From Aeromonas schubertii (GTDB lineage: Bacteria > Pseudomonadota > Gammaproteobacteria > Enterobacterales > Aeromonadaceae), in NCBI RefSeq assembly GCF_000820105.1, contig NZ_CDDB01000063.1, positions 17,719 through 81,718 of the forward strand: DNA of 64,000 nt, written 5' to 3'. Shown here in pieces: positions 11,044-21,357 of this stretch (within the stretch, counting starts at the first letter, position 1; each line of letters starts with the position of its first letter). The position numbers and the translations under genes were made by a program. The notes beneath the pieces are model-generated. The model did no database searches and was not told the DNA's origin. It worked only from the letters and a program-made list of their open reading frames with translations.

Positions 11044-11087
11044 GATTTGACTGGCTTCCTCAACCCTCAGGCTGAGGTCACTTCAAT

Positions 11088-11172
11088 TGGTGCCGTGGGC
11101 GGGACTCGAACCCGCACACCCTAGGGCACTACCCCCTCAAGATAGCGTGTCTACCAATTTCACCACCACGGC
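11088..11172 (-). tRNA. leuU: tRNA-Leu (GAG)
   Basis: 85-nt class II tRNA with a variable arm and encoded CCA. The anticodon loop TTGAGGG sits between CTATC and GGTAG, giving anticodon GAG. It follows the secG stop by 8 bases, as E. coli leuU follows secG, so it is probably made from the secG transcript. Confidence 0.95.
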
Positions 11173-11180
11173 ATAAACCT

Positions 11181-11507
11181 TTAGTTGGGGACGTCAGCGT
11201 CTTTCTTTACCGGCGCTTCGGTCTTCTCAACCTGCTGAGGTTGTTGCAGGTTTTCCCAACCACTACCCTGAGTTCCCTTGTGAGTAGACATGTTGCCAAG
11301 CACCAGACTAATCACGAAAAACAGCGTAGCCAAAATCGCAGTTGTACGGGTCAGGAAGTTACCTGAACCGGAGGAACCGAAGATGGTATTCGATGCCCCG
11401 GCGCCGAAGGAGGCACCCATATCAGCTCCCTTACCTTGCTGAACCATCACCAGGCCAATCAGACCCAGAGACACCAACAGATAAAGAACCAACAGAATTT
11501 CGTACAT
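11181..11507 (-). CDS. secG: Protein translocase subunit SecG
   Basis: Small inner-membrane subunit of SecYEG that assists SecA-driven export. 108 aa with two membrane helices (about residues 2-21 and 54-72) around the conserved GKGADMGASFGAGASNTIFGS stretch, then a charged tail. It lies downstream of glmM and ahead of tRNA-Leu, as in E. coli. Confidence 0.96.
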   Translation of the reverse strand: MYEILLVLYLLVSLGLIGLVMVQQGKGADMGASFGAGASNTIFGSSGSGNFLTRTTAILATLFFVISLVLGNMSTHKGTQGSGWENLQQPQQVEKTEAPVKKDADVPN

Positions 11508-11688
11508 TTCACTTACCTTTTCGGAAGGAGGGTCACCACCCTACCAGGTTTTCATCACCTCGTCGCTTACTCGCGGCAGGCTTGAATCCTCACTCCCTTG
11601 CGAAAGCGAGGCAGATAATATCGACCCCCCACCGCACTGACAAGCACTTTTTTGAAGTTTTTGAATCGTTTGAACAAGATACAATCAA

Positions 11689-11706
11689 GGCGACTAAAAA
11701 GCCGCC
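11689..11706 (-). other. Hairpin between glmM and secG
   Basis: A 7-bp stem with one G-U pair (11689-11695 with 11700-11706) lies 12 bases after the glmM stop; it has no good U tract. The rest of the 210-base gap before secG shows nothing I can name with confidence. Confidence 0.3.
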
Positions 11707-11717
11707 TCGACTGGTGA

Positions 11718-13052
11718 TTAGATCGCCGATTTTACCCGTTCAGCGATCCGCTCTGCCATCGCACGCACCTGATCTTCGTGCTCCCCTTCCACCATGACCC
11801 GGATCAGGGGTTCGGTGCCTGACTTGCGCAGCAGCACACGGCCGCGACCGGCCAGCTCCTGCTCAACCAGGGCAACCTCCCCCTGTACCGCCTCGGAGGA
11901 GAGAGGATCCTGTCCTTCCCCATAACGAACGTTGATCAGGATCTGGGGGAACTTGGACATACCGGAGCGCAGCTTGGCCAGGGGCATCTCGGCGGCACGC
12001 ATGGCCCCCAGCACCTGCAGGGCCGCCACGATACCGTCACCCGTGGTGGTCTGATCGAGACAGATGATGTGGCCGGAGTTCTCACCCCCGATGCGCCACC
12101 CCTTCTCCTCCATCATCTCGAGAACGTAGCGATCCCCAACCTTGGCGCGGGCAAACGGAATGCCCAGGGTCTGCAGCGCCAGCTCCAGGCCCATGTTGGC
12201 CATCAGGGTACCGACCACCCCTCCCTTGAGTCGGCCATTACGCAGGGCATCGCGGGCGATGATATAGAGGATCTCGTCACCGTCTATGATGTAGCCCGTG
12301 TGATCGACCATCACCAGACGGTCACCGTCGCCGTCGAAGGCAACCCCGAGGTCGGCCTTGCTCTCGATCACCTTGGCCGCCAGGGCATCCGGTGCCGTCG
12401 AGCCCACACCTTCATTGATGTTGAGACCGTTTGGCTCGCAACCCATGGCGATCACCTCAGCACCCAGCTCGCGGAACACAGAGGGGGCGATATGATAGGT
12501 CGCCCCGTGACCACAATCGACGACGATGCGCAGCCCATCCAGATTCAACTTGGAGGGGAAGGTGCTCTTGCAGAACTCGATGTAGCGGCCGGCGGCATCT
12601 TCGATACGCACCGCCTTGCCCAGCAGCGCCGAATCGACACAGGTGAGAGGGTGATCCAGTTCGGCCTCGATGGCCAGCTCAACCTCGTCAGGCAGCTTGG
12701 TGCCATCGGCGGAGAAGAACTTGATGCCGTTGTCGTAGTAGGGGTTATGGGAGGCGCTGATGACGATACCCGCCTCGGCACGGAAGGTACGGGTCAGGTA
12801 GGCGACGGCAGGAGTCGGCATGGGGCCAAGCAGGGTGGCCTTGAGACCGGCGGCGGAAAGACCCGCCTCCAGCGCTGCCTCCAGCATATAGCCGGAGATG
12901 CGGGTATCCTTGCCGATCAGCACCTTCTTGGTGCCTTTCTTGGAGAGCACCTTGCCGGCGGCCCAACCCAGTTTCATCACAAACTCGGGGGTGATCGGAT
13001 AGTCACCCACCTTCCCGCGCACACCGTCGGTGCCAAAGTATTTTCTTGCCAT
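11718..13052 (-). CDS. glmM: Phosphoglucosamine mutase
   Basis: Converts glucosamine-6-phosphate to glucosamine-1-phosphate for UDP-GlcNAc, the precursor of peptidoglycan and LPS. From ATG 13052 the protein is 444 aa ([13 protein letters not shown]), matching E. coli GlmM (445). The active-site serine lies in ISASHNP and the metal loop is DGDGDR. An in-frame ATG five codons upstream (13067) is one base after the folP stop and could be used by translational coupling; I prefer 13052 by protein alignment. It is downstream of folP as in E. coli. Confidence 0.95.
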   Translation of the reverse strand: MARKYFGTDGVRGKVGDYPITPEFVMKLGWAAGKVLSKKGTKKVLIGKDTRISGYMLEAALEAGLSAAGLKATLLGPMPTPAVAYLTRTFRAEAGIVISASHNPYYDNGIKFFSADGTKLPDEVELAIEAELDHPLTCVDSALLGKAVRIEDAAGRYIEFCKSTFPSKLNLDGLRIVVDCGHGATYHIAPSVFRELGAEVIAMGCEPNGLNINEGVGSTAPDALAAKVIESKADLGVAFDGDGDRLVMVDHTGYIIDGDEILYIIARDALRNGRLKGGVVGTLMANMGLELALQTLGIPFARAKVGDRYVLEMMEEKGWRIGGENSGHIICLDQTTTGDGIVAALQVLGAMRAAEMPLAKLRSGMSKFPQILINVRYGEGQDPLSSEAVQGEVALVEQELAGRGRVLLRKSGTEPLIRVMVEGEHEDQVRAMAERIAERVKSAI

Positions 13053-13068
13053 TATTGTTGTACTCATC

Positions 13069-13914
13069 TTACTCGGAATAAAAATCGTGACCCGTCATGG
13101 TCATCCAAGCGACACGCAGGGCATCCATGGTGGGTTGTACGTCATGAACGCGGATGATGCGGGCCCCCTTCTGCATCCCCAGCACGGCACAAGCCAGGCT
13201 GCCAGAGAGACGCTCGGAGACAGGACGTTCAAGCAGGTTGCCTATCATAGACTTTCTCGACATCCCCACCAAGAGCGGCACTCCCAGCACCAACAGTTCA
13301 TCCTGTCTCGCCAGAAGCTGATAGTTGTGCTCCAGGCTCTTGCCAAAGCCGTAACCGGGGTCGAGCAGCAGCCGCGCCCTCGGGATACCCGCCTCAAGAC
13401 AGGCCTCGATACGCTGCTCGAAGAAGATGGCGACCTCTGCGAGCAGATCCTCATAGTGAGGGGCCACTTGCATGGTCCTCGGTTGCCCCTGCATATGCAT
13501 CAGACAGACAGGCACCGCCGCCTCAACCGCTGCAGCCAGAGCCCCCGGCTCCTGCAGGGCGCGCACATCGTTGATGAGATGAGCGCCGGCGCGGCAACCC
13601 TCACGCATCACCACCGCCTTGGAGGTGTCGAGGGAGATCAACACCTCCAGCTCGGCAGAGAGGGCCTCGATCACAGGGATGACCCGATCCAGCTCCTCCT
13701 GCTCGCTCACATCCGGGGCGCCTGGGCGGGTAGACTCCCCACCCACATCGATCAGGGTCGCCCCTTGGGCAACCATCTCGCGGGCATGAGCCAGGGCATT
13801 GTCCAGATGATGCCAACGTCCGCCATCGGAAAATGAATCCGGGGTTACATTGAGAATGCCCATCACATGGGGCCGCTCGAGGGAGAGGTGCAGACCCTTG
13901 CTTTCCAGCAGCAT
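13069..13914 (-). CDS. folP: Dihydropteroate synthase
   Basis: Joins p-aminobenzoate to the pterin diphosphate in folate synthesis; the target of sulfonamides. 281 aa with both signatures: [15 protein letters not shown] near residue 18 and VDVGGEST. The TIM-barrel motifs LISLDTSKA and DPGYGFGKS are present. AAGGA precedes the ATG. It follows ftsH across a strong terminator, so it probably has an additional start of transcription or depends on read-through. Confidence 0.96.
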   Translation of the reverse strand: MLLESKGLHLSLERPHVMGILNVTPDSFSDGGRWHHLDNALAHAREMVAQGATLIDVGGESTRPGAPDVSEQEELDRVIPVIEALSAELEVLISLDTSKAVVMREGCRAGAHLINDVRALQEPGALAAAVEAAVPVCLMHMQGQPRTMQVAPHYEDLLAEVAIFFEQRIEACLEAGIPRARLLLDPGYGFGKSLEHNYQLLARQDELLVLGVPLLVGMSRKSMIGNLLERPVSERLSGSLACAVLGMQKGARIIRVHDVQPTMDALRVAWMTMTGHDFYSE

Positions 13915-13940
13915 ATAAATCCTTCATGTCTTGGGGAAAA

Positions 13941-13966
13941 AGAAAACCCCGGGCAAGCCCGGGGTT
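13941..13966 (-). terminator. Terminator after ftsH
   Basis: A perfect 10-bp stem (13945-13954 with 13957-13966) followed on the minus strand by TTCTTTTT. It lies 14 bases past the ftsH stop, ahead of folP. Confidence 0.85.
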
Positions 13967-13979
13967 GATGATGTGCGAT

Positions 13980-15911
13980 TTACTGGGCCGGCAGATCGTT
14001 GGCCTTGTTGATGTCGCTCTCCGGCTTGGCACTGCCCTGTGTGGCAGGCTCGGCATCGGCAGGGGTACCGCCCTGAGGAGTGTCACCGTGTTCGTCGTGC
14101 CAGTTGCTGGGAGCCCGGACCTCGCGACGGGCCATCAGATCGTCGATCTGCTTGGCGTCTATGGTCTCGTACTTCATCAGGGCATCCTTCATGGTATGAA
14201 GGATATCCATGTTGTCGATCAGCATCTGCTTGGCACGATCGTAGTTGCGATCGATCACCTGCTTCACCTCGGCATCGATGATGCGAGCGGTATCGTCGGA
14301 CATATGCTTGGCCTTGGCCATGCTGCGGCCGAGGAACACTTCCCCTTCCTCTTCGGCATAGAGCATGGGACCGAGACGCTCGGACATCCCCCACTGGGTC
14401 ACCATCTTGCGAGCGATATCGGTAGCGCGCTCGATGTCGTTGGAGGCACCGGTCGATACCTTCTCGGCACCATAGATGAGCTCTTCCGCCAGACGGCCAC
14501 CGTAGAGACTGGAGATCATGGACTCCAGATGCTGCTTGGAGTGACTCCAGCGATCCTGCTCCGGCAGGTACATGGTCACCCCCAGGGCACGACCACGAGG
14601 AATGATAGAGACCTTGTAAACCGGGTCATGATCCGGCACCAGGCGACCGATAATGGCGTGTCCGGCCTCGTGGTAGGCGGTCATCTCCTTCTCGGACTCT
14701 TTCATCACCATGGAGCGGCGCTCGGCACCCATCATGATCTTGTCCTTCGCCTTCTCAAACTCGGCCATGGAGACCACGCGGCGGTTCTCACGGGCAGAGA
14801 AGAGAGCGGCCTCATTCACCAGGTTGGCCAGGTCGGCACCGGAGAACCCGGGAGTACCGCGGGCGATCAGCGCCGCATTGACGTCATCGGCCAACGGTAC
14901 CTTGCGCATGTGTACCTTGAGGATCTGTTCACGACCGCGCACATCCGGCAGGCCTACCACGACCTGGCGGTCAAATCGGCCAGGACGCAGCAGTGCCGGA
15001 TCCAATACGTCCGGACGGTTGGTCGCTGCGATGACGATGATACCTTCGTTACCTTCGAAGCCGTCCATCTCGACCAGCATCTGGTTGAGGGTCTGCTCAC
15101 GCTCGTCATGGCCACCGCCGAGACCGGCACCGCGCTGACGACCGACCGCATCGATTTCGTCGATGAAAATGATGCAGGGGGCGGACTTCTTGGCCTGATC
15201 GAACATGTCGCGCACCCGGGAGGCACCGACCCCCACAAACATCTCGACGAAGTCGGAGCCCGAGATGGTGAAGAAAGGCACCTTGGCCTCACCGGCAATC
15301 GCCTTGGCCAGCAGCGTCTTACCGGTACCGGGAGGACCCACCATCAAGACGCCGGTCGGGATCTTGCCGCCCAGCTTCTGGAATTTGCTGGGATCGCGCA
15401 GGTAGTCCACCAGCTCCTTGACCTCTTCTTTCGCCTCGTCACAGCCGGCAACGTCGGCAAAGGTGGTCTTGATCTGATCTTCACTCATCAGCCGAGCCTT
15501 GCTCTTGCCAAACGACATGGCACCCTTGCCACCGCCGCCCTGCATCTGGCGCATGAAGAAGACCCAGACCCCGATCAGCAGCAGCATGGGGAACCAGGAG
15601 ATGAAGATAGAGGTGATGAGCGAGGGCTCTTCCGGCTTGACCCCCTCAACCTTCACGTTGTGATTGATGAGATCGTTGAGGAGTTGGTCATCCTGGGCCG
15701 GGATCACGGTCAGGAAACGCTCACCACTGCGTTTGACCCCATTGATGACCTTACCGTCAATCCGCACTTCACGGATCTGCTCCTGGGTCACTTCCTTGAC
15801 GAAACTGGTGTAATCCAGCTGTCGTCCGGCGGTATCACTGGGGCTGAAGCTGTTGAACACCGACATCAAAACGACGGCGATAACCAGCCACAGGATTAAA
15901 TTTTTCGCCAT
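13980..15911 (-). CDS. ftsH: ATP-dependent zinc metalloprotease FtsH
   Basis: Hexameric inner-membrane AAA protease that degrades misassembled membrane proteins and regulators such as LpxC and sigma-32 in E. coli. From ATG 15911 it is 643 aa. Two membrane helices (about 5-22 and 98-117) flank a periplasmic domain. Next come Walker A GPPGTGKT, Walker [10 protein letters not shown], the SRH region ([20 protein letters not shown]) and zinc motif HEAGH. An in-frame TTG three codons upstream (15920) has a better-spaced GAGG and cannot be excluded. Downstream of rlmE as in E. coli. Confidence 0.97.
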   Translation of the reverse strand: MAKNLILWLVIAVVLMSVFNSFSPSDTAGRQLDYTSFVKEVTQEQIREVRIDGKVINGVKRSGERFLTVIPAQDDQLLNDLINHNVKVEGVKPEEPSLITSIFISWFPMLLLIGVWVFFMRQMQGGGGKGAMSFGKSKARLMSEDQIKTTFADVAGCDEAKEEVKELVDYLRDPSKFQKLGGKIPTGVLMVGPPGTGKTLLAKAIAGEAKVPFFTISGSDFVEMFVGVGASRVRDMFDQAKKSAPCIIFIDEIDAVGRQRGAGLGGGHDEREQTLNQMLVEMDGFEGNEGIIVIAATNRPDVLDPALLRPGRFDRQVVVGLPDVRGREQILKVHMRKVPLADDVNAALIARGTPGFSGADLANLVNEAALFSARENRRVVSMAEFEKAKDKIMMGAERRSMVMKESEKEMTAYHEAGHAIIGRLVPDHDPVYKVSIIPRGRALGVTMYLPEQDRWSHSKQHLESMISSLYGGRLAEELIYGAEKVSTGASNDIERATDIARKMVTQWGMSERLGPMLYAEEEGEVFLGRSMAKAKHMSDDTARIIDAEVKQVIDRNYDRAKQMLIDNMDILHTMKDALMKYETIDAKQIDDLMARREVRAPSNWHDEHGDTPQGGTPADAEPATQGSAKPESDINKANDLPAQ

Positions 15912-15965
15912 GTCACTCAAATCCGTAACCTCGCAGACTGACAGTTAACGACAAAAGTTAGGGTA

Positions 15966-16595
15966 CTACAGTTTAAAACCGGTAGCCACAATGTAGACTT
16001 CCCGTGAACGGGCTCTTGATGAGTCTGGCTTGCGAATCTTGACGGCCTTAAAAATCTTTTTCATTTCATCCAGATAGGAGGTAAACCCCTCCCCCTGAAA
16101 CACCTTGACCACGAAGGCTCCGTCGGGACGTAGCACCTGATGGCACATGTCCAGCGCCAGCTCGACCAGATACATGGAGCGTGCCTGATCCACCTGCTGT
16201 GCGCCGCTCATGTTGGGGGCCATGTCAGACATGACCACGTCCACCTTGTCGGGGCCGACCCGCTCCAGCAGGGCAGTGAGAACACTATCCTCCCTGAAGT
16301 CCCCTTGCAGGAAATCGACACCGGCGATGGGATCCATAGGCAGGATGTCACAGGCGATGACACGCCCACGCTCCCCCACCAGATCGACGGTATACTGGGA
16401 CCAGCTGCCGGGGGCCGCACCGAGGTCCACCACCGTCATGCCTGTCTTGAGCAAGCGGTCCTTGCCCTGAATCTCTTCCAGCTTGAACACGGCGCGCGAA
16501 CGCAGCCCCCTCTGCTGGGCCTTTTTAACATATTGATCATCAAAGTGTTCTTTCAACCAGCGCGTAGAGCTGGCGGAACGTTTCTTCTGGGTCAT
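15966..16595 (-). CDS. rlmE: 23S rRNA 2'-O-ribose methyltransferase RlmE (U2552)
   Basis: Methylates U2552 in the peptidyl-transferase A loop during 50S assembly. 209 aa from ATG 16595 ([18 protein letters not shown]), matching the E. coli start; the upstream TTG at 16610 has no support. SAM-binding [14 protein letters not shown] and [10 protein letters not shown] are clear, and the tail [17 protein letters not shown] is characteristic. It is transcribed divergently from yhbY and leads into ftsH. Confidence 0.96.
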   Translation of the reverse strand: MTQKKRSASSTRWLKEHFDDQYVKKAQQRGLRSRAVFKLEEIQGKDRLLKTGMTVVDLGAAPGSWSQYTVDLVGERGRVIACDILPMDPIAGVDFLQGDFREDSVLTALLERVGPDKVDVVMSDMAPNMSGAQQVDQARSMYLVELALDMCHQVLRPDGAFVVKVFQGEGFTSYLDEMKKIFKAVKIRKPDSSRARSREVYIVATGFKL

Positions 16596-16692
16596 GATAT
16601 CCGACTTCAAAAAACCGCGAGGGTTATTACTATTGAGGGCTAAGTGGGGTTAGAATACGCCCCTTTCAACCCTGATTGACGAAGAAATTGCC

Positions 16693-16989
16693 ATGACGCT
16701 GAACAACAAACAGAAACAGTATCTGAAAGGACTCGCCCACAGCCTCAAGCCGGTCGTCCTGCTCGGGCAACATGGCCTGACCGAAGGCGTGCTGGCCGAG
16801 ATCGATGTGGCACTCGCCCATCATGAACTGATCAAGGTCAAGGTTGCGACCTCAGATCGCGAGACCAAGCAGCTGATTTTCGATGCCATCGTGCGCGAGA
16901 CTGCCGCCATCAAGGTACAGACCATGGGCCACATCCTGACTATCTATCGCCAGGCACAAGAACCCAAGATCGCCCTGCCCCGCAAATAA
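16693..16989 (+). CDS. yhbY: Ribosome assembly RNA-binding protein YhbY
   Basis: Small CRS1-YhbY (CRM) domain protein associated with pre-50S particles. 98 aa, the family's usual length; the signature LNNKQKQYLKGLAHSLKPVV opens the protein and the GQHGLTEGVLAEID loop follows. Divergent from rlmE as in E. coli. A hairpin overlaps its stop codon. Confidence 0.95.
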   Translation: MTLNNKQKQYLKGLAHSLKPVVLLGQHGLTEGVLAEIDVALAHHELIKVKVATSDRETKQLIFDAIVRETAAIKVQTMGHILTIYRQAQEPKIALPRK

Positions 16990-17020
16990 GGAGAGAGCCC
17001 GCTCTCTCCTTGCCCTTTCT
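16990..17020 (+). terminator. Terminator of yhbY
   Basis: A 9-bp inverted repeat (16990-16998 with 17001-17009) followed by TTGCCCTTTCT. It begins at the last base of the yhbY stop. The U tract is interrupted, so it is of moderate strength. Confidence 0.6.
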
Positions 17021-17092
17021 ACCTGCATAAAGCGGTTGCCAAGCTAGCGCCACGCCTCTTAACCTGTGATGAATGCAGTCCGGGAGACAACC

Positions 17093-17677
17093 ATGAGCGG
17101 CGCGTCACACCTGACCCCCGATGAACTGGCCATGCTGTTGGAGGGCTTCGAAGCCCCCCGTACAGAGGTCGGTTCATTGCTGCATGGCCAACTTCCTCCG
17201 GCCTTACTCTCTCTGTTACAGCGCTCCCGGCGCTTGACGCTGGAGGCCGAGGTTGCCGATCACCGACTCCGTTTCCCCCTGAGCCTAGAGGCTCACTCGG
17301 AGGGCGAACTCACTCCCACCCTGGCCGCCCCGGCCATCGAGGAACTCGGTGGCGACCATCCAAGGCCCTGGCGATCGCAGCAGAAAGCCATCCTCAAGGC
17401 AGGCCCCTGGCGCTGGGCCGTGTACGAGCTCTCGGAACAGGGATTACAGGTCGATGTAACCCATTTCACCCCGAAAACCGGTGAGACGTTCAGCGCTACC
17501 CTGGAGCTGGAGGGGATGGCTCCGCTTCCCCTCGAAGGGGTCTGGATCAGGCCAACGACAGAGCCCGGCCACTGGGCACTGCACTTCGCTCTGGACCCCG
17601 ATAAGCGACAACGGCTGCAAGGCTGGCTGTTTCGGCATCACCAACGGGTCTTCCCGGGCAGCGGCGATAACGAGTAA
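17093..17677 (+). CDS. Hypothetical protein, possibly PilZ-related
   Basis: I do not recognise a named family with certainty. The start is ATG 17093 (194 aa), with GGGAG six bases upstream; an ATG at 17066 lacks a ribosome site. There is no signal peptide or membrane helix. The N-terminal half has a basic LLQRSRRL segment. The C-terminal half (VDVTHFTPKTGETFSATLELEGM...LPLEGVWIRP...WALHFALD..KRQRLQGWLFRH) resembles the end of PilZ domains in layout. The canonical RxxxR and DxSxxG c-di-GMP-binding motifs are not convincing. It stands alone between yhbY and convergent greA. Confidence 0.55.
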   Translation: MSGASHLTPDELAMLLEGFEAPRTEVGSLLHGQLPPALLSLLQRSRRLTLEAEVADHRLRFPLSLEAHSEGELTPTLAAPAIEELGGDHPRPWRSQQKAILKAGPWRWAVYELSEQGLQVDVTHFTPKTGETFSATLELEGMAPLPLEGVWIRPTTEPGHWALHFALDPDKRQRLQGWLFRHHQRVFPGSGDNE

Positions 17678-17700
17678 AAACGGGGAGCCTGGGCTCCCCG
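17676..17700 (-). terminator. Terminator of greA, shared with the convergent gene
   Basis: A 9-bp stem (17681-17689 with 17692-17700) with a U5 tract on the minus strand (A run 17676-17680), 17 bases past the greA stop. Confidence 0.8.
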
Positions 17701-17717
17701 CATCACTCTCTGCCGAC

Positions 17718-18194
17718 TCAGAGATACTGGACGTCGAGTACCTCGTACTCCACATCGCCAGCCGGGGTTTTCACCACGGCCACATCATCCACTTCTTTGC
17801 CGATCAAGGCGCGGGCGATGGGAGAGTTGACCGAAATGAGGTTCTGTTTGATATCCGCCTCGTCGTCACCCACGATGCGGTAGGTGACCTCTTCATCCTC
17901 TTCCACCTTGAGCAGGGTAACGGTAGCCCCGAAGATGACACGACCATTGTTGGCAATCTTGGTCACATCGATCACCTGAGCATTGGAGAGCTTGCTCTCG
18001 ATCTCCTGGATCCGGCCTTCGCAGAACCCTTGCTGCTCCCGGGCCGCATGGTACTCGGCGTTCTCCTTCAGATCGCCGTGCTCACGCGCTTCGGCAATGG
18101 CTTCGATAATCTGCGGGCGCAACACGGTCTTGAGATGTTCAAGCTCTTGACGCAGCTTCTCGGCGCCGCGCACAGTCATCGGAGTATGATTCAT
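17718..18194 (-). CDS. greA: Transcript cleavage factor GreA
   Basis: Enters the RNA polymerase secondary channel and stimulates cleavage of backtracked transcripts. 158 aa. The N-terminal coiled coil carries the acidic tip ([20 protein letters not shown]), followed by the FKBP-like C-terminal domain ([22 protein letters not shown]). It lies downstream of pomAB on the same strand but beyond a hairpin. Confidence 0.97.
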   Translation of the reverse strand: MNHTPMTVRGAEKLRQELEHLKTVLRPQIIEAIAEAREHGDLKENAEYHAAREQQGFCEGRIQEIESKLSNAQVIDVTKIANNGRVIFGATVTLLKVEEDEEVTYRIVGDDEADIKQNLISVNSPIARALIGKEVDDVAVVKTPAGDVEYEVLDVQYL

Positions 18195-18223
18195 AGTCGA
18201 AACCTGGGTTACATAAAGAGAGA

Positions 18224-18290
18224 GACAGCCGCCGGAAACCGGCCGCTGTCACGGGTTGTGGGAGGGCATCTTAATATGTCGCTCCCACAA
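18224..18290 (-). terminator. Two hairpins between pomB and greA
   Basis: 18224-18250 forms a stem of 6+5 bp with one C-C mismatch and a 3-base loop, followed on the minus strand by CTCTCTCTTT; it looks like the pomB terminator. 18256-18264 pairs with 18282-18290 (9 bp, 17-base loop), closer to pomB. Confidence 0.55.
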
Positions 18291-18306
18291 ATCCAAGTCG
18301 AAACGG

Positions 18307-19215
18307 TCACTCTGCAGGCACGGAGAGGGGCTCACTCACCTTGGGTTTGCCCTGCATGATGGCAATCTCGACGCGCCGGTTCATGCGCCGGTTCTCGGGC
18401 GTGGTATTGGGCACCAGGGGATGGGTATCGGCCATTCCCTGCACCACCAGGCGATCCTGGCCAAAACCCGGAACCTTGATCATCTGGTGCGCCACCGCCA
18501 CGGCACGCTGGGTCGAAAGATCCCAGTTGGAGCTATAGAGTTCGTTCGAGGTGGGACTGTTATCCGTATGGCCGGAGACGGTAATCTCACCCGGTACATC
18601 CTTGAGCAGTCGGGCGACCTTGGTGATCACCGGCCAAAACTGGGGCTGCAGGAAGGCGGAGCCCGCCGGGAAGGCCGCCTTTTCACGAATGCGGATGATC
18701 ACCTGTTGGCCCAGCGCCTCGATCTCGATGGAGTCATCCTTGATCTGGTCGTTCAACTGCTGCGCCAGTTGCTGGGCCAGGGCATTGGACTGTGCCTGTG
18801 CCTCGGCGTTGCTGCTGGCGCTGGCAGCCACCTCTTGCCCACGGCCACCGGCCTCAGAGCCATCCTGATTCTTCTGCCCGCCCGAGGTGTCCTCCTTGCC
18901 GGGCTGGAAATCGAGTTCGGTCTGGGTCAGGTCGACCGTCTGCTGCATCACGGTATCGATAGGGGTCGGCTCGGGACGGCCAGGTCTGAACTCCTGGGCG
19001 ATCACCGAGGTTCCCTTGGGAATATCTTTGACCTCCAGAATATTTTGCACCCCGAAGGCCTTCTCCATCGATCCCGCAATCTGCTTGAACTTCTGCACAT
19101 CCATCTCGGCAAACGAGAGCAACAGCACGAAGAAGCACATGAGCAGGGACATGAGATCGGCAAAGGTCCCCATATAGGCGGGCAGGCCGGGTGGTGGGCA
19201 CTTGCAGTCGGCCAT
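18307..19215 (-). CDS. pomB: Sodium-driven flagellar stator protein PomB (MotB family)
   Basis: Stator subunit that, with PomA, couples ion flow to flagellar rotation. 302 aa. A single N-terminal membrane helix carries the ion-binding aspartate in TFADLMSLLMCFFVLLLSF (Asp20). A Gln/Ser-rich linker follows, then an OmpA-like peptidoglycan-binding domain (VSGHTDNSPT, NRRMNRRVEI). The start is ATG 19215 with GGGGAG upstream, five bases after the pomA stop. The Cys-rich N-terminus and pairing with a PomA-like partner support a sodium-type Vibrio/Aeromonas polar stator rather than proton-type MotB. Confidence 0.93.
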   Translation of the reverse strand: MADCKCPPPGLPAYMGTFADLMSLLMCFFVLLLSFAEMDVQKFKQIAGSMEKAFGVQNILEVKDIPKGTSVIAQEFRPGRPEPTPIDTVMQQTVDLTQTELDFQPGKEDTSGGQKNQDGSEAGGRGQEVAASASSNAEAQAQSNALAQQLAQQLNDQIKDDSIEIEALGQQVIIRIREKAAFPAGSAFLQPQFWPVITKVARLLKDVPGEITVSGHTDNSPTSNELYSSNWDLSTQRAVAVAHQMIKVPGFGQDRLVVQGMADTHPLVPNTTPENRRMNRRVEIAIMQGKPKVSEPLSVPAE

Positions 19216-19220
19216 ATGGA

Positions 19221-19979
19221 TTACTCCCCGCCCACATCACGCTTGGACTGATTGAGATAATTCTTCAGCATGGCCTCGATGACCCTGGGATTCTGGCCAT
19301 CCTGAATCCCCATCACCGCATCGAGGATAAGGCAGCGGGCCAGCTTCTCCTCTCCGCTGCGCAGGTCCAGCTTGTCGGCGATAGGCAGCGCCAGCATGTT
19401 GGCCTCGATGGCCCCGTAGAGGGTCGTCAACAGAGCGACCGCCATGGCCGGGCCGATGGACTTGGGATCGCTCATGTTGGAGAGCATGGCCACCAGGCCG
19501 ACCAGGGTACCGATCATGCCCATGGCAGGACCGAGGTCACCTATGGTCTTGAACACCTTGATGGCGATGGAGTGGCGCTCGGCCGTCAGCTCGATATCCT
19601 TCTCCAGCACAGAGCGCACCACATCGGCGTCATGGCCGTCGACCAACATGTCGATTCCCTTCTTCATGAAGGAGTTGGGGATCTCGGCAGCCTCCAGCGC
19701 CAGAAAGCCCCCCTTTCTGGCCGCATCGGCCAGCTCCACCGACTTGGCGATGAGCTCTTCGAGCTTGTCGCTCTTGTACATGAAGGCCTTGCCGGCCACC
19801 TTGAATGAAGTCAGGAACTGTCCCAGATTGAACTTCATCATGGCGATGAAGAGTGAACCGAAGATGGTGATCATGACGGAGGGCACATCCACATACATGC
19901 TCACCGGCCCCCCCAACAGCATGCCGTAGATCACCACCCCAAATCCCAGCAAAACCCCGATTAAACTGCCCAGATCCAC
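19221..19979 (-). CDS. pomA: Sodium-driven flagellar stator protein PomA (MotA family)
   Basis: Four-helix inner-membrane stator subunit that transmits torque to FliG. 252 aa from GTG 19979 (VDLGSLIGVLLGFGVVIYGM), with AGGAG seven bases upstream; the frame continues 24 codons upstream without support. Family blocks: KFNLGQF, DAARKGGFLALE, GHDADVVRSVLEKDI, MGMIGTLVGLVAMLSNM and TTLYGAIEANM. First in the pomAB operon, divergent from xseB; motility regulators probably act in the 212-base gap, where I see no firm sigma-54 or sigma-28 site. Confidence 0.93.
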   Translation of the reverse strand: MDLGSLIGVLLGFGVVIYGMLLGGPVSMYVDVPSVMITIFGSLFIAMMKFNLGQFLTSFKVAGKAFMYKSDKLEELIAKSVELADAARKGGFLALEAAEIPNSFMKKGIDMLVDGHDADVVRSVLEKDIELTAERHSIAIKVFKTIGDLGPAMGMIGTLVGLVAMLSNMSDPKSIGPAMAVALLTTLYGAIEANMLALPIADKLDLRSGEEKLARCLILDAVMGIQDGQNPRVIEAMLKNYLNQSKRDVGGE

Positions 19980-20191
19980 GTCGCTGCTCCTGTCGGCCCA
20001 AGAAAAACAGTAGTTATTTGAATTTAATACGTAATGTACAACAGGTGACAAAGCCCTGTCGCCTCTGCACCGGCTGGCTCACCTGTATCGGCACCAAGCT
20101 TTCTGAGTTTAACCCGCCCGCCGCTTTCAGCCTCCCCCGACGTCCACTCTGGTGTTACTATAAGGCGTTTTTTCACCCCCAGAGGACCAAG

Positions 20192-20443
20192 ATGGCCAGC
20201 AAAAAGAGTGACCGCCTGAGTTTTGATGCCACCCTGGCGGAGTTGGAAACCATTGTTCAACAGTTGGAGCAAGGTTCCCTGCCCCTGGAGGAAGCACTCA
20301 AGCAGTTCGAGCAGGGCATCAATCTGGTGCGCGCCGGCCAGGCCAAGCTGGAACAAGCAGAACAGAAGATCCAGATCCTGATGAGCGACCACCACGGCCA
20401 GACATCGCTGACCGAGTTCAGACCCGAGCAAGGAGAGGATTGA
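20192..20443 (+). CDS. xseB: Exodeoxyribonuclease VII small subunit
   Basis: Small helical subunit of exonuclease VII, which degrades single-stranded DNA. 83 aa from ATG 20192 (MASKKSDRLSFDATLAELE), after AGAGGA; the upstream open frame is not coding. The family core ETIVQQLEQGSLPLEEAL is present. Its stop abuts the ispA ATG, forming the xseB-ispA-dxs operon known from E. coli. Confidence 0.95.
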   Translation: MASKKSDRLSFDATLAELETIVQQLEQGSLPLEEALKQFEQGINLVRAGQAKLEQAEQKIQILMSDHHGQTSLTEFRPEQGED

Positions 20444-21334
20444 ATGTCTCTGGAACCCTTTACCGAGCAGCACAGGGCTCGTATCGATCGGGCCCTGCAG
20501 GCCCACCTCGATACCCTTCCCCTGATCGCCCCGCGCCTCAAGCAGGCCATGTCACACGGCCTGCTGCTCGGCGGCAAACGCGTTCGCCCCTTTTTGGTCT
20601 ACGCCGTGGGCGAGATGCTGGGAGTCAGCCCGCAGGTGCTGGATGGTCCCGCCGCCGCCGTGGAGTGCATCCACGCCTACTCACTCATTCACGACGATCT
20701 GCCGGCCATGGATGACGATGACCTGCGTCGCGGTCAGCCCACGGTCCACAAGGCGTTCGATGAGGCGACCGCGATCCTCGCCGGCGATGCATTGCAGACC
20801 CTGGCCTTCTCCATCCTCGCCGAGCACCCCATGCCTGCCGACCTGATGCCCAATAGAGTCAGGATGGTGTCCGAACTGGCACAGGCCTCCGGCTATGGGG
20901 GGATGTGCGGTGGTCAGGCACTGGACATGGAAGGAGAGCGTCAGCAACTGGGCCTGTCCCAACTCGAGGCGATCCATCGCCACAAGACGGGTGCCCTGAT
21001 CCGCTGCGCCGTCACGCTGGGAGCCTTGTGCCGCCCCGACATGGATGATGCAACCCTGACCGCCCTGCGCGACTATGCAGCCGCCATTGGTCTCGCCTTC
21101 CAGGTACAGGATGACATCCTCGATATCGTCGGGGATACCGCGACCCTGGGTAAGCCGCAAGGATCCGATCTCGCCCATGAGAAGAGCACCTACCCGGCCC
21201 TCATCGGCATAGAGGGCGCCCGTGAGCTGGCCCGCGAATTGCACCAACGCGCCTTAACGGCGCTGCACTCCCTGCCCTACAATACGGACATTCTGGAAGC
21301 GTTCGCCGACTACATAGTCGAACGAACCCACTGA
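20444..21334 (+). CDS. ispA: Farnesyl diphosphate synthase
   Basis: Condenses DMAPP/GPP with IPP to farnesyl diphosphate for quinones and undecaprenyl phosphate. 296 aa. First aspartate-rich motif [14 protein letters not shown], chain-length region HDD, second motif [13 protein letters not shown], and the GGKRVRP IPP-binding loop. Middle gene of xseB-ispA-dxs, starting directly after the xseB stop. Confidence 0.96.
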   Translation: MSLEPFTEQHRARIDRALQAHLDTLPLIAPRLKQAMSHGLLLGGKRVRPFLVYAVGEMLGVSPQVLDGPAAAVECIHAYSLIHDDLPAMDDDDLRRGQPTVHKAFDEATAILAGDALQTLAFSILAEHPMPADLMPNRVRMVSELAQASGYGGMCGGQALDMEGERQQLGLSQLEAIHRHKTGALIRCAVTLGALCRPDMDDATLTALRDYAAAIGLAFQVQDDILDIVGDTATLGKPQGSDLAHEKSTYPALIGIEGARELARELHQRALTALHSLPYNTDILEAFADYIVERTH

Positions 21335-21357
21335 ACGCTGGACACGATTCAAATAAC

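Noticed and set aside
13926-15899. 657-codon plus-strand open frame opposite ftsH
   Set aside because: Shadow of ftsH; no domain, no ribosome site.
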